Part shown: positions 43,496-52,861 of the stretch, piece after piece | How positions within the stretch are numbered: position 1 is the stretch's first letter | Layout: every line of letters begins with the position of its first letter | Assembly (NCBI GenBank): GCA_029866325.1 | Contig: JARWZO010000019.1 | Location: 186,001-250,000, forward strand | DNA length: 64,000 nt | Origin: Fluviicola sp. | GTDB taxonomy: Bacteria > Bacteroidota > Bacteroidia > Flavobacteriales_D > Crocinitomicaceae | Reading direction: 5' to 3' | Notes under the pieces: generated by a model | The model's database searches: none | Told to the model about the DNA's origin: nothing | What the model saw: only the letters and a program-made list of their open reading frames with translations | Position numbers and translations under genes: made by a program

Positions 43496-45745
43496 GTGGG
43501 ATGCATCCCGCGCCTATTTTTACAGCTACAACTTCAATTACAGACATTGGAACATCGGATTTTATTCATTACTCCTCCTTTTACACAGCTCAATACGCCC
43601 TACCCGGCCACGGCCTATCTGAAAGGATTTCTGAATACCAAAAACATTCCTTCTACACAGGTCGATCTGGGAATTGAGGTGATTTTGGCCTTGTTTTCAA
43701 AAGCGGGATTGACCAACTTGTTTGCTGAAATTGAAACGATGGAGGTCGAATTATCCGTCAATGCTCAACGTATCGTTACCCTTAAAGCCGATTACATCCA
43801 AACGATTGATGCCGTGATACTGTTTCTGCAAGGGAAGAATCCTACACTAGCACATGTGATTTGTCAGGACGATTTTCTGCCGCAAGCCAAACGCTTTGAT
43901 CAGTTGGAAGAACTCGATTGGGCATTTGGTGTGATGGGAACGCAAGATAAAGCCAAACACCTAGGAACACTTTACCTCGAAGATTTGGCCGATTTGATTG
44001 TTGAAACTGTCGATCCGCATTTTGGGTTTAGCCGCTATGCCGAACGTTTGGGAAGAGCAGCAAGTACGTTTGATGAATTGTATGAAGCCTTGCAACAAGA
44101 ATTAACCTACATCGACCAGATTACCTTGCGATTGCTGGAAGAAAAAATGCAGCAACATCAACCAACCATTGTTGCGTTTTCGGTGCCGTTTCCAGGCAAT
44201 TTATACGCTGCGTTCCGGTCTGCCCAATACATTAAACAACACTTCCCGACTGTAAAAACGGTAATGGGTGGCGGTTTCCCGAATACGGAATTGCGCTCAT
44301 TATCAGAGAAACAGGTCTTTGAATTCATTGATTTTATTCCGCTCGATGATGGTGAAACTCCCGTCGAGAATATTTTACAGCACCTTGCCGGAGAACGAAC
44401 CGTGTCCGAATTGAAACGGACATTTGTGTTGATCGAAAACGAAGTCATTTACAGCAACGGTTCCAAACAACCCGACTACAAACAAAGTGAGGTTGGAACA
44501 CCCGATTATGGCGATTTGTTGCTCGATCAATACATTTCCGTCATTGAAGTAGTGAACCCGATGCACCGCATGTGGAGCGACGGGCGCTGGAACAAACTCA
44601 CGATGGCACACGGCTGTTATTGGGGCAAATGCACGTTTTGCGATATTTCACTCAATTACATCAAAATCTACGAACCCGTTGCCGCGAAGTTGCTCTGCGA
44701 CCGCATGGAAACCCTCATGGCACAAACCGGACAAAACGGTTTTCACTTTGTGGATGAAGCCGCTCCGCCTGCCTTGATGCGTTCACTGGCGTTGGAAATC
44801 ATTCGCCGGAAACTCACCGTAACCTGGTGGACCAACATCCGGTTTGAAAAGAGTTTCTCTGCCGATTTGTGTCAATTGCTGAAACACTCGGGTTGCATTG
44901 CAGTTTCGGGAGGTTTGGAAGTGGCTTCTGATCGTTTGCTGAAACTGATCGACAAAGGAGTGACCGTCTCGCAAGTAGCCCAAGTAACCCGCAATTTCAC
45001 CGAATCGGGGATCATGGTGCACGCCTACCTGATGTATGGTTACCCAACACAAACCATTCAGGAAACGGTCGATTCATTGGAAATGGTGCGTCAACTGTTT
45101 GAAGCAGGCGTATTGCAATCGGGCTTCTGGCACCAGTTTGCGTTGACAGCTCATAGTCCGATTGGACTGAAACCCGGCGATTACGGTGTTTTGAAAGACA
45201 CAGAAACACTCGGAACTTTTGCCAACAACGATGTGTTTTACACCGATAAAACGGGTATCGATCACAACAAATTCGGCTACGGACTAAAGAAATCACTCTA
45301 CAATTTCATGCACGGTTTGGGCTTCGAATTGCCCTTGCACCAATGGTTCGATTTTAAAATTCCACGCACAACGATTGCGTCTGACTTTATTGAACAAGCC
45401 TTACTTGAAGACGAAATGGCGTTCACCAAGCCGAGCGCTAAAATTGTCTGGCTGGGAACCGTTCCTGGCATTTCTTATTTCACCAAAAACAAAAAAGGAC
45501 ATTCGTGGGAAATGGCAGAACTGACCATTCATACACGCCGGGAAATGCTGAACTTACAAGTGAGTAAACCAACCGGTGATTGGTTGTTGGAAATCATACC
45601 GAAACTGACACCTGCCAACGAAAAATCACTGACCTATCAGGAACTCAAAACGAGTTATGAAAACTTTGTGCAAGAAGATTTAGAGCCGTTTTGGTATTCG
45701 AAACAAGCGCAGATGTTGCGAGAGAATGGGTTGTTGGTGGTGTAA
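43496..45745 (+). CDS. B12-binding-type radical SAM protein
   Basis: 749 residues. A cobalamin-binding-like Rossmann region (about 20-330, including VIVAFSVPFPGN and VMGGGFPNTEL) leads into the radical SAM barrel. The cluster cysteines are C374, C379 and C382 in GCYWGKCTFC, which is C-x4-C-x2-C rather than the common C-x3-C-x2-C. GGLEVASDRLLKLIDKGVT follows. The substrate is unknown; members act in tRNA thiomethylation, lipid, cofactor or peptide modification. GTG start; a TTG at 43547 is possible. It stands upstream of the two VWA genes. Confidence 0.85.
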   Translation: MGCIPRLFLQLQLQLQTLEHRILFITPPFTQLNTPYPATAYLKGFLNTKNIPSTQVDLGIEVILALFSKAGLTNLFAEIETMEVELSVNAQRIVTLKADYIQTIDAVILFLQGKNPTLAHVICQDDFLPQAKRFDQLEELDWAFGVMGTQDKAKHLGTLYLEDLADLIVETVDPHFGFSRYAERLGRAASTFDELYEALQQELTYIDQITLRLLEEKMQQHQPTIVAFSVPFPGNLYAAFRSAQYIKQHFPTVKTVMGGGFPNTELRSLSEKQVFEFIDFIPLDDGETPVENILQHLAGERTVSELKRTFVLIENEVIYSNGSKQPDYKQSEVGTPDYGDLLLDQYISVIEVVNPMHRMWSDGRWNKLTMAHGCYWGKCTFCDISLNYIKIYEPVAAKLLCDRMETLMAQTGQNGFHFVDEAAPPALMRSLALEIIRRKLTVTWWTNIRFEKSFSADLCQLLKHSGCIAVSGGLEVASDRLLKLIDKGVTVSQVAQVTRNFTESGIMVHAYLMYGYPTQTIQETVDSLEMVRQLFEAGVLQSGFWHQFALTAHSPIGLKPGDYGVLKDTETLGTFANNDVFYTDKTGIDHNKFGYGLKKSLYNFMHGLGFELPLHQWFDFKIPRTTIASDFIEQALLEDEMAFTKPSAKIVWLGTVPGISYFTKNKKGHSWEMAELTIHTRREMLNLQVSKPTGDWLLEIIPKLTPANEKSLTYQELKTSYENFVQEDLEPFWYSKQAQMLRENGLLVV

Positions 45746-45843
45746 CAAAAGTAATTCAGGATCATTACCCAAAAACAGTCACAAACATTGGCACACTTCT
45801 CGCTACTTCTTTTCCATTCACGAATAATTCGTACCTTCATTCT

Positions 45844-47256
45844 ATGCAGAAAATACTGTTTCTTCTAGCGATTTTTACAAGTCTTTGCACTCAGGCGCAA
45901 ACCGTTTTCAGTACCCAAAACCTCGACTTAGGAGAGTTGTATGCCGGTTCGGAGCGCTTTGGAGATATTTTGATCACCAATCAGGGCAAGCAGAAAGCGT
46001 ACATTTTACGGGTAGAAAAACCGACAGATGTGGTGTATTTGGCAAGCTCAGATGTCCTACTTCCGGATAGCTCGTTTTCGTTTCGCTTGCAGGTAAATCC
46101 AACCAAGAAAGGCGCTTTTTCCTACGATGTGAAAGTGTACACCAGCGACAACATGAATCCGGTAAACATTCGTATTTCGGGTACGGTGAAAGAACTGACA
46201 GAAAACACGATGGCGGGTTTGATGAGTTGTCCCGATTTTGGGTCTGAACCTTCGCGGGTGCAAACCACCGAATTGACCATTATTACCGTTGATGAAAATA
46301 CACGTCAACCATTGGCGAAAAGTACGGTAACGATCATTCGCAACGGAACACCTGCCGGAGCCTGGATTACGGGCAAAAAAGGATCATTTCAGCAGGAAAG
46401 CATTCCGGGGTATTTCTATTTCTTCGCTTCCCATGACGGCTATTTCCCAAAAGAAGCGGGCGTTTATGTTGGTCCGAAAATCAAGGAAATCACTATTCCG
46501 CTTAGAATGGATCCCACAATGTGTATTCCTTTTCCAAATCCAAATCCTGAGCCGATTCCTGAAGAACCACAAGAGTTAACAGCAGAAACAGCCGAAATTA
46601 TCATCGATCAGCAATTGGACAATCAACAGTCTGACTCGGTGATCAAACAAACTATTCCCGAGTTGGCGCAATTGCCACCCAACAGTTTCGAATCCGAACA
46701 TTTCAAGCCGGTGAATGTGGTATTTGTACTCGATGTTTCCAGCTCCATGAAATTGGGCGAAAAAATGGATTTGATGAAGTATTCATTGAATCAACTCGTA
46801 GATGAAATGCGACCGGAAGATCACATTAGTCTGGTGACTTATTCCGACGGTGCCAGTGTGCTGCTTGCTCCAACAGCCTGTACTCAGCAAGAAGCCATTA
46901 AAGCCAAAGTAGCTGAATTGAAACCACATGGAATGACCGCAGGTGGAAAAGGAATCAAGCTCGGATACAAACAAGCCTTGCTGCAACTTTCGCCCGATAA
47001 AGCCAACATGGTGATCATCATTACCGACGGGGCATTCAATAAAAGTTCGGATGATTATCAGAAAACGGTTCGCAAATACGCTAAAAAAGGAATCATATTT
47101 TCAGTGGTTGGTATACAGAATCGTCCCAACGATCAACGCGCGATGGAAGAAGCAGCTGAATTTGGGAAAGGGCGTTACATTCCGATCAATAAATTGTCAG
47201 ACGCTCAATACAACCTACTGCAGGAGATACGAATTGCCTCTTTCAGAGGAATCTGA
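45844..47256 (+). CDS. Secreted von Willebrand A protein, copy 1
   Basis: 470 residues from the ATG at 45844, where a signal peptide (to about CTQAQTVFS) begins; a longer frame from 45691 would overlap the radical SAM gene by 55 bases. Domains in order: an N-terminal Ig/DUF1573-like domain (about 20-120), a carboxypeptidase-regulatory-like segment with STVTIIRNGTPAGAWITGKKG, a Pro/Glu-rich linker (about 220-280), and a VWA domain (about 285-465) with a full MIDAS (VLDVSSSM, T in the SYSDGA region, IITDGAFN). Extracellular or periplasmic adhesion is likely, partner unknown. Confidence 0.87.
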   Translation: MQKILFLLAIFTSLCTQAQTVFSTQNLDLGELYAGSERFGDILITNQGKQKAYILRVEKPTDVVYLASSDVLLPDSSFSFRLQVNPTKKGAFSYDVKVYTSDNMNPVNIRISGTVKELTENTMAGLMSCPDFGSEPSRVQTTELTIITVDENTRQPLAKSTVTIIRNGTPAGAWITGKKGSFQQESIPGYFYFFASHDGYFPKEAGVYVGPKIKEITIPLRMDPTMCIPFPNPNPEPIPEEPQELTAETAEIIIDQQLDNQQSDSVIKQTIPELAQLPPNSFESEHFKPVNVVFVLDVSSSMKLGEKMDLMKYSLNQLVDEMRPEDHISLVTYSDGASVLLAPTACTQQEAIKAKVAELKPHGMTAGGKGIKLGYKQALLQLSPDKANMVIIITDGAFNKSSDDYQKTVRKYAKKGIIFSVVGIQNRPNDQRAMEEAAEFGKGRYIPINKLSDAQYNLLQEIRIASFRGI

Positions 47257-47361
47257 CAACTGAATTTCAGTTAAAATCGGTAATATTGGTTTTGAATTGA
47301 TCGAAAGAATTGATTCGGGTATAATTTTTGCTCGTTTGGGCTGAAATTCAATGGTACGCTT

Positions 47362-48741
47362 ATGATCAAATACCTCTTACACACGTTTCTTTTCTGTTGT
47401 TTGATCATCACCGGTTGGAGTCAGTCGGATACAATCGACTTCGGTACAATTCAACGTTCTACCAAGCGCTACGCCGACATTACCATTCGTAATACCAGTG
47501 AGCAGGGAATGTACGTCAAAACGGTAGAACACAGTCCGCAAATCGTTTACCGGCTCAACAAAGAATACATTCAATCAGACAGTCTATTTACCATTCGTTT
47601 GCAAGTAAATCCGGATACTACAGGACGATTCAAGTACGTGATGCGTGTAGCACTGAGCACCGATGAACCCCCTATTTCATTGGTTGTTATCGGAAATGTG
47701 CTTGAAATACCCAATTACAAAAATGTGATCGAGCAAAAATGCCCTGAGTTTGAAGGAGATCAATTCACCAAAGAAACCGAATTTAAGATCATTAGCGTTG
47801 ATGCCGTAACGCGAGACCCCATTCCGGGAAGCACAGTTACCATCATTCGCAACGGAACAGTTACCGAATCGTGGGTTACGGGAAGTGCCGGTTCCATTAC
47901 ACGACGGTCGGAACCCAACTTTTTATACCTCATCGTATCGCGAAACGGTTACGAAACTACCGAAACAGGCGTTTTTATTACCCCGGAAATTGAAACGATT
48001 TCCGTTCCGTTGAAAAGAGAAGATAAAGACCCTATTCCACCACCTGATCGCGAACCTCTATTGGCAGAAAATCCGGTACGTGTAGCCGATGAAGAGTTGG
48101 AAGAAACGCTTTCGGAACAATTGGAAACGGATAGCGCTGATTTGGCTGAAATGGCCGAATTATTTGCCAACTTCGATACCAATGAATACAAAACAGTAAA
48201 TGTGGTATTTGTATTGGACCTTTCCAGTTCGATGAAATTGGGCGAAAAAATGACTTTGCTAAAGTTTTCCCTGAATCAATTGGTGAAACACATGCGTCCG
48301 CAAGACCGTATTGCTTTTGTGACCTATTCCGAAGGTGCCGATTTATACATGCCAACAACTAATTGTGTTAACAAACCGGAGATTTATGGCAAAATCGCCG
48401 ATCTGGAAGCAACCGGAATGTCGTCAACAACGCGGGGAATCAAATTGGGGTATAAAACCGTTCTCAAAGACATTTCATCCGATGAAGCCAATATGGTGGT
48501 CGTTATTACTGATGGCGCTTTCAATAGCAATTCCAACGATTACCAAGCCATTGTGCGAAAATACGCTCCGGAAGGAATTACATTTTCAGTTGTCGGAATT
48601 CAATGCCGGTCAAACGACGAACGCAAAATGGAAGAAGCTGCCACTTTCGGAAACGGAAGGTATGTAGCCATTGATAAACTCGCCGATGCGCAACTGAATC
48701 TATTCAAAGAAATACGTATTGCTTCGTTTAAACATAATTAA
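47362..48741 (+). CDS. Secreted von Willebrand A protein, copy 2
   Basis: 459 residues, tandem paralogue of the preceding gene with the same order: signal peptide (to about GWSQSDT), Ig/DUF1573-like domain, regulatory-like segment with STVTIIRNGTVTESWVTG, acidic linker, and VWA domain with MIDAS VLDLSSSM and VITDGAFN. The VWA domains are much closer than the N-termini. The linker is Glu-rich instead of Pro-rich. Its stop codon lies on the target site of the MITE downstream; the last base of the TAA is the first base of the element. Confidence 0.87.
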   Translation: MIKYLLHTFLFCCLIITGWSQSDTIDFGTIQRSTKRYADITIRNTSEQGMYVKTVEHSPQIVYRLNKEYIQSDSLFTIRLQVNPDTTGRFKYVMRVALSTDEPPISLVVIGNVLEIPNYKNVIEQKCPEFEGDQFTKETEFKIISVDAVTRDPIPGSTVTIIRNGTVTESWVTGSAGSITRRSEPNFLYLIVSRNGYETTETGVFITPEIETISVPLKREDKDPIPPPDREPLLAENPVRVADEELEETLSEQLETDSADLAEMAELFANFDTNEYKTVNVVFVLDLSSSMKLGEKMTLLKFSLNQLVKHMRPQDRIAFVTYSEGADLYMPTTNCVNKPEIYGKIADLEATGMSSTTRGIKLGYKTVLKDISSDEANMVVVITDGAFNSNSNDYQAIVRKYAPEGITFSVVGIQCRSNDERKMEEAATFGNGRYVAIDKLADAQLNLFKEIRIASFKHN

Positions 48742-49002
48742 CGTGAGTTCGGGATAAGAATTCAGTCAGATCGCCTAGAAATAGTCGGATACAAGCGAAA
48801 AAAACGAGATGTATCGGGATACATTGAGTGCTTTTTCGAGCAGAAGACGGCTGTTTATAGGTGAAACCCTCATTAGCTAACTCATAAAACATTCATCTGA
48901 TTCGTTGTATTTCGCAGAGATGACTCGCCATCTCTACTCTATACGCCTAACATCTGAACATTTTATGAATTTCTGACAGGTATTCTTATCCCGAACTCAC
49001 GT
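48741..49002. mobile_element. 262-bp MITE-like element with TAATTA flanks
   Basis: Perfect inverted repeat: arms including flanks run 48735-48761 and 48982-49008, 27 of 27. If the TAATTA on each side (48735-48740, 49003-49008) is the target duplication, the element proper has 21-bp perfect ends starting ACGTGAG. There is no transposase frame inside. It sits between two convergent stop codons. Confidence 0.8.
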
Positions 49003-49005
49003 TAA

Positions 49006-50589
49006 TTAACTGGAAGATACCGCTTGTTGTTGTTCGAAGGTTATTACTATGAATTCAGCCGGACGCACAACAGCCACCTTGATCGTCACTCTCATAAAAC
49101 CATTTAACAGATCTTCTGAAGTCATCGTTGTGCCCAAACCACAAGCCACAGAAAAAGCTTCTGCAGGACTGCTGCCTTGCAATCCGCCTTGTTTCCAGAC
49201 ACCCGTCAAAAAACTACTGATCATGGCTATTACAGCTTCCCAAGTGTTTTTGTCATTCGGCTGAAAAACATAAGCTTGCGCTGCTAACTTGCAGGATTGC
49301 TCAAGATAGGTCATTGTTCTCCTTACACTAATATAACGCCAATCTTGACTATTACCATCCAACGTTCTAGCTCCCCAAACTAAAATACCTAATCCATTAA
49401 AGAAACGAATTGCATTAATGGATTTTCCGGAAACCGCATCTATATTTAAGTCACCCTGCTGAGCTTCTGTTAAACGAATGGGCAAGGTTACCGCTCCAAC
49501 AATTGACGTATTCGCCGGAGCCTCCCATACACCTGATTGATTATCGATGGTAGTTATTACACCGGCCATTCCACCGCTCGTAGGAAGAATATTTACTTGA
49601 GCCAATACATGTTCTATAATTAGAGCATAAGTTGGACTAGCATTCAACAAAGCATTATTGTTTTGTGAAACGCTCAACGGATTTCCGGTTGGCGATTGTA
49701 TATTATTTAAAATCTGCTCCACAACAGCATTTGGATTAGCCGGTGGATTTAATAGCGACTCCAGTTGAGTCAGATCTCCGCCAAAAAGATTGGTGTAATC
49801 AATGTCTGAATTTTGGACAATTGTTGTTCCGATAAAAGGATAATAAGCAGCACCATAATCCAATCCATTCGTTCCTGTATTTTCACGAAATAACTGAATA
49901 TCTTGCATGTATAAAAGTGGATCAGGATCGCGACCGCCAATAACATCAAAAATGGAAATCGCCGTTTGCATTTCAGCACATTGCAACAACATTACTTGCA
50001 TCAATGTTCCATTATCAGCCGTAGAAAGCAATGTAGCTTCCGGGCAGATATACATTGTTGGTTCCGATTCATGTTTAAGCAATGAAATGCCATTAGTTAA
50101 CTCATTCAACTTCACATTTGGATTAACGATTTGCTCACCCGGAACCATAGGGTTATTTGATGGAGTACTATAAGATCCAACGGAAACAATGTACGCATCT
50201 CCCCCCCCATTTTGATAAAACAATTGAATGCTGTTATAGAGGTAATAAATGGTGTTCGGATCAGGAACAACTGAATAATAAGTACCATTTATGTTTAAAA
50301 AATCACCCTTTGTTGGCATTGCCGCTTCTTCAACCAAATAATACTGCGGATCATACTGTTTAACGGGATCCGCAGAAGCAGGCTGATCCGGAAAACAATA
50401 AATTGCCTGAAACTCGGCAAAAGAAGTAATTTTATTAGCCAGATTTAAATACGATTTACCTTCATACGTTGCTTGGGGTGTATAACCAACAAAGGCGGGT
50501 ACAGAAGTGGCTACAGGAGAAACCACGTTTGGAAACCCATTGACTTCATTGATATATACTCCTGGAGATGATATGTTTTCTAGATTCAT
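49006..50589 (-). CDS. Contractile tail sheath family protein (orphan)
   Basis: 527 residues. N-terminal SPGVYINEVNG is the sheath signature; residues about 330-520 hold the conserved C-terminal sheath region (GILVWGARTLDGNSQDWRYISVRRTMTYLEQS), and the end (EFIVITFEQQQA) is the strand shared between subunits. It therefore resembles phage, R-type or extracellular injection sheath proteins. No tube, baseplate, spike or AAA ATPase gene lies near. Its base composition is more AT-rich than the VWA genes, and the central ~200 residues differ from typical phage sheaths. Possibly a remnant of an injection cluster, or a stand-alone fibre. Confidence 0.87.
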   Translation of the reverse strand: MNLENISSPGVYINEVNGFPNVVSPVATSVPAFVGYTPQATYEGKSYLNLANKITSFAEFQAIYCFPDQPASADPVKQYDPQYYLVEEAAMPTKGDFLNINGTYYSVVPDPNTIYYLYNSIQLFYQNGGGDAYIVSVGSYSTPSNNPMVPGEQIVNPNVKLNELTNGISLLKHESEPTMYICPEATLLSTADNGTLMQVMLLQCAEMQTAISIFDVIGGRDPDPLLYMQDIQLFRENTGTNGLDYGAAYYPFIGTTIVQNSDIDYTNLFGGDLTQLESLLNPPANPNAVVEQILNNIQSPTGNPLSVSQNNNALLNASPTYALIIEHVLAQVNILPTSGGMAGVITTIDNQSGVWEAPANTSIVGAVTLPIRLTEAQQGDLNIDAVSGKSINAIRFFNGLGILVWGARTLDGNSQDWRYISVRRTMTYLEQSCKLAAQAYVFQPNDKNTWEAVIAMISSFLTGVWKQGGLQGSSPAEAFSVACGLGTTMTSEDLLNGFMRVTIKVAVVRPAEFIVITFEQQQAVSSS

Positions 50590-50708
50590 AGAATTGATAG
50601 TGTGTGAATAATTGAAGGTTTTTCTACTCGAATAACGTTGAGCTAAATATAGGAAAATAGATAAAGAACATCACCATAAAGTAGCTAATTCATAAACAAG
50701 AAATACCC

Positions 50709-50716
50709 TATCTTTG
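50709..50716 (+). promoter_or_regulatory. -7 box TATCTTTG before dusB
   Basis: Exact TAnnTTTG, four bases before the ATG at 50721: transcription should start at or beside the ATG. Confidence 0.55.
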
Positions 50717-50720
50717 CGCC

Positions 50721-51713
50721 ATGGTAAAAATCCGGGACATTGAATTGGGCGAATTTCCGCTTTTGTTGGCACCCATGGAAGACGTGAGTGATCCGCCTTT
50801 CAGAGCATTGTGCAAACAGCACGGAGCCGATTTGATGTACACCGAATTTATTTCGTCCGAAGGCTTGATCCGCGATGCAATTAAGAGTCGTCAGAAGCTC
50901 GATATCTTCGATTACGAAAAGCCGATTGGTATTCAGATTTTCGGTGGTGATGAAGAAGCAATGGCACTTTCAGCCAAAATCGTTGATGCCACACAACCTG
51001 ATTTACTGGATATTAATTTCGGTTGTCCGGTAAAAAAAGTGGTGTGCAAAGGCGCCGGAGCAGGTGTGTTGAAAGACATTGACCTGATGGTACGTCTCAC
51101 AAAAGCCTGCATCAAAAGCACCAGTTTGCCTGTTACCGTAAAAACCCGTTTGGGCTGGGACGATTCTACGATCAACATCATGGAAGTTGCCGAACGCTTG
51201 CAGGATATCGGTATTGAAGCCTTAAGCATTCACGGACGCACGCGTTCGCAGATGTATAAAGGCGAAGCCGATTGGAAATTCATTGCCGAAGTCAAGAACA
51301 ATCCGCGCATTCACATTCCAATTTTCGGGAACGGCGATATCGACACGCCTGAAAAAGCGCTTGAATACAAAAATCGTTATGGTGTCGATGGTATCATGAT
51401 TGGTAGAGCTGCTATCGGTTACCCATGGATTTTCAACGAAGTGAAACACTTTATGGCCACAGGTGAACATTTACCCGCGCCAAGTATTGCGCAACGCGTT
51501 CAGGCAGCTAAACATCACTTGGAAATGAGCGTTCGTTGGAAAGGTGAAAAACTTGGAATTGCCGAAATGAAACGTCATTACACCAATTATTTCAAGGGAA
51601 TTTCTCATTTCAAAGAATACCGTGGTAAATTGGTTACGTCATTCGACCTGAATGAAATCAGGGATTTACTAAGCTATGTTGCGGAGCACGAGGATGAGTT
51701 TGTGTTCGCCTAG
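50721..51713 (+). CDS. dusB: tRNA-dihydrouridine synthase
   Basis: 330 residues, FMN enzyme that reduces uridine to dihydrouridine in the tRNA D loop. LLAPMEDVSDPPFR, the NFGCPVKKVVCKGAGAGVL catalytic cysteine region, TVKTRLGWDDS and GIMIGRAAIGYPWIF are all present. DusB class is the best match by motif and length. The stop is two bases before the start of a 40-bp inverted repeat arm. Confidence 0.93.
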   Translation: MVKIRDIELGEFPLLLAPMEDVSDPPFRALCKQHGADLMYTEFISSEGLIRDAIKSRQKLDIFDYEKPIGIQIFGGDEEAMALSAKIVDATQPDLLDINFGCPVKKVVCKGAGAGVLKDIDLMVRLTKACIKSTSLPVTVKTRLGWDDSTINIMEVAERLQDIGIEALSIHGRTRSQMYKGEADWKFIAEVKNNPRIHIPIFGNGDIDTPEKALEYKNRYGVDGIMIGRAAIGYPWIFNEVKHFMATGEHLPAPSIAQRVQAAKHHLEMSVRWKGEKLGIAEMKRHYTNYFKGISHFKEYRGKLVTSFDLNEIRDLLSYVAEHEDEFVFA

Positions 51714-51715
51714 GT

Positions 51716-51913
51716 CTCGATACATTTTACTACACTTCGTTTCGTAAAACACTCGACCTGACGCTAACATAAAAATAAAATTTGAAAAAACAAGTAACTT
51801 AGAATCATAGAGTAACGCTCGACCTGACGCTAACACAATCTATAACTTCATTGCGTCACTTTTACCGTCAGACCGAGTGTTTTACGAAACGAAGTGTAGT
51901 AAAATGTATCGAG
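51716..51913. repeat. 198-bp element with perfect 40-bp inverted ends
   Basis: Arms 51716-51755 and 51874-51913 are exact reverse complements, 40 of 40. An 18-bp direct repeat (51752-51769 and 51819-51836, CTCGACCTGACGCTAACA) lies at and inside the left arm. It belongs to a dispersed family with more copies at 52331, 52387, 52437 and 62689. Confidence 0.9.
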
Positions 51914-51964
51914 GGCGGGCGGTAAAAATCTTGGAATTTGAAAAAATAGTTCCCAACTTCAAGT

Positions 51965-52276
51965 ATGCGAACCTATTACGTTTACATTCTTCTTTGTGCC
52001 GATCAATCCTATTACATCGGGGTTACCAATAATTTGGGAAGGCGGTTTATTGAACATGCTACCTCTCGAAATCCGGGGAGTTATACTTCAAGCAGATTAC
52101 CTGTAATGGTTGTCTATGCAGAGCAATTCAGTAATCCGTTTCCGGCAATTCTTCGTGAAAAACAACTCAAAAAATGGACACGGAAGAAAAAAGAAGCTCT
52201 CATTTCCGGTAAACTAGACGAGTTAAGATCATTATCAAAAAAGAAAAACTTTAATCGTAAACCAGTAACTGAATAA
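51965..52276 (+). CDS. GIY-YIG nuclease domain protein
   Basis: 103 residues, stand-alone GIY-YIG domain of the UPF0213/URI type: YYVYILLCADQSYYIGVT, LGRRFIEH with its arginine and histidine, and a basic helix KKWTRKKKEALI. The catalytic tyrosines and arginine are present. The cellular target of such small proteins is unknown; they are not restriction enzymes by context. It is enclosed by the palindromic repeat family (left element 52 bp upstream, three copies downstream). Confidence 0.9.
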   Translation: MRTYYVYILLCADQSYYIGVTNNLGRRFIEHATSRNPGSYTSSRLPVMVVYAEQFSNPFPAILREKQLKKWTRKKKEALISGKLDELRSLSKKKNFNRKPVTE

Positions 52277-52330
52277 GACAAATTTGAAACTTAGAATATT
52301 TACATCCTAAATCAACAATTTCCTCTAGTA

Positions 52331-52482
52331 GTCAGACCGAGTGTTTTGCGTAACAAACTAAAATTTAGTCTCTAACAAATAGAGCAGTCAGACTGAGTGT
52401 TTTGCGTAACGCAGTGAAGCCAATTAATAACCAGCAGTCAGACTGAGTGTTTTGCGTAACGCAGTGAAGCAAAATGTATCGA
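52331..52482 (+). repeat. Three copies of the CGAGTGTTTTGCG-type repeat
   Basis: Copies begin GTCAGAC at 52331 (to 52354), 52387 (to 52420) and 52437 (to 52482). The last is the fullest and ends eight bases before the stop of the next gene. Each has the TTGCGTAACGCA near-palindrome at its core, except the first, which breaks off after GCGTAAC. Confidence 0.85.
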
Positions 52483-52489
52483 AGGCTGA

Positions 52490-52828
52490 CTACTTCTTTT
52501 TATAAGTATACTTCACCCTTACATGCTCAAATTCCGCGAAGTGTGTTCCTGCGGTGAATTTTAATTTCTTGGCGGCGTTTTGCGCTTTCATAACAGCCGG
52601 AGTTGAAGTCACTGACGTTCCATCAGGAATTACTTTTGCACCTGTAACTTCACCTTTTCGGTTCACAGCCAATTCTACGATTACCGTTCCGGTGGTGGTT
52701 CCATCAATCGTAAACGTTGAAGTAGAAAGCAATTTTCGACCTGAATCTACCAATGTACCGCTTTGAACCTGAGCCTCAGCTCCTAAGAAAAAACCTAAAA
52801 ATAAGGCAACTACCAACCATTTACGCAT
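52490..52828 (-). CDS. TonB C-terminal-like secreted protein
   Basis: 112 residues. The signal peptide ends near GAEAQVQSG. The rest (about 35-112) follows the TonB_C pattern: GTVIVELAVNRKGEVTGAKV, a central AAKKLKF, and a final strand VRVKYTYKKK. It lacks the N-terminal membrane anchor and proline region of true TonB, so it is a free periplasmic TonB_C-like domain of unknown role. Confidence 0.8.
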   Translation of the reverse strand: MRKWLVVALFLGFFLGAEAQVQSGTLVDSGRKLLSTSTFTIDGTTTGTVIVELAVNRKGEVTGAKVIPDGTSVTSTPAVMKAQNAAKKLKFTAGTHFAEFEHVRVKYTYKKK

Positions 52829-52861
52829 GGACTATTTCGAATTGATTTATAAAGGTTAAGG

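Noticed and set aside
45691-45843. Longer start for the first VWA protein
   Set aside because: It would overlap the radical SAM gene and place 51 residues before a good signal peptide.
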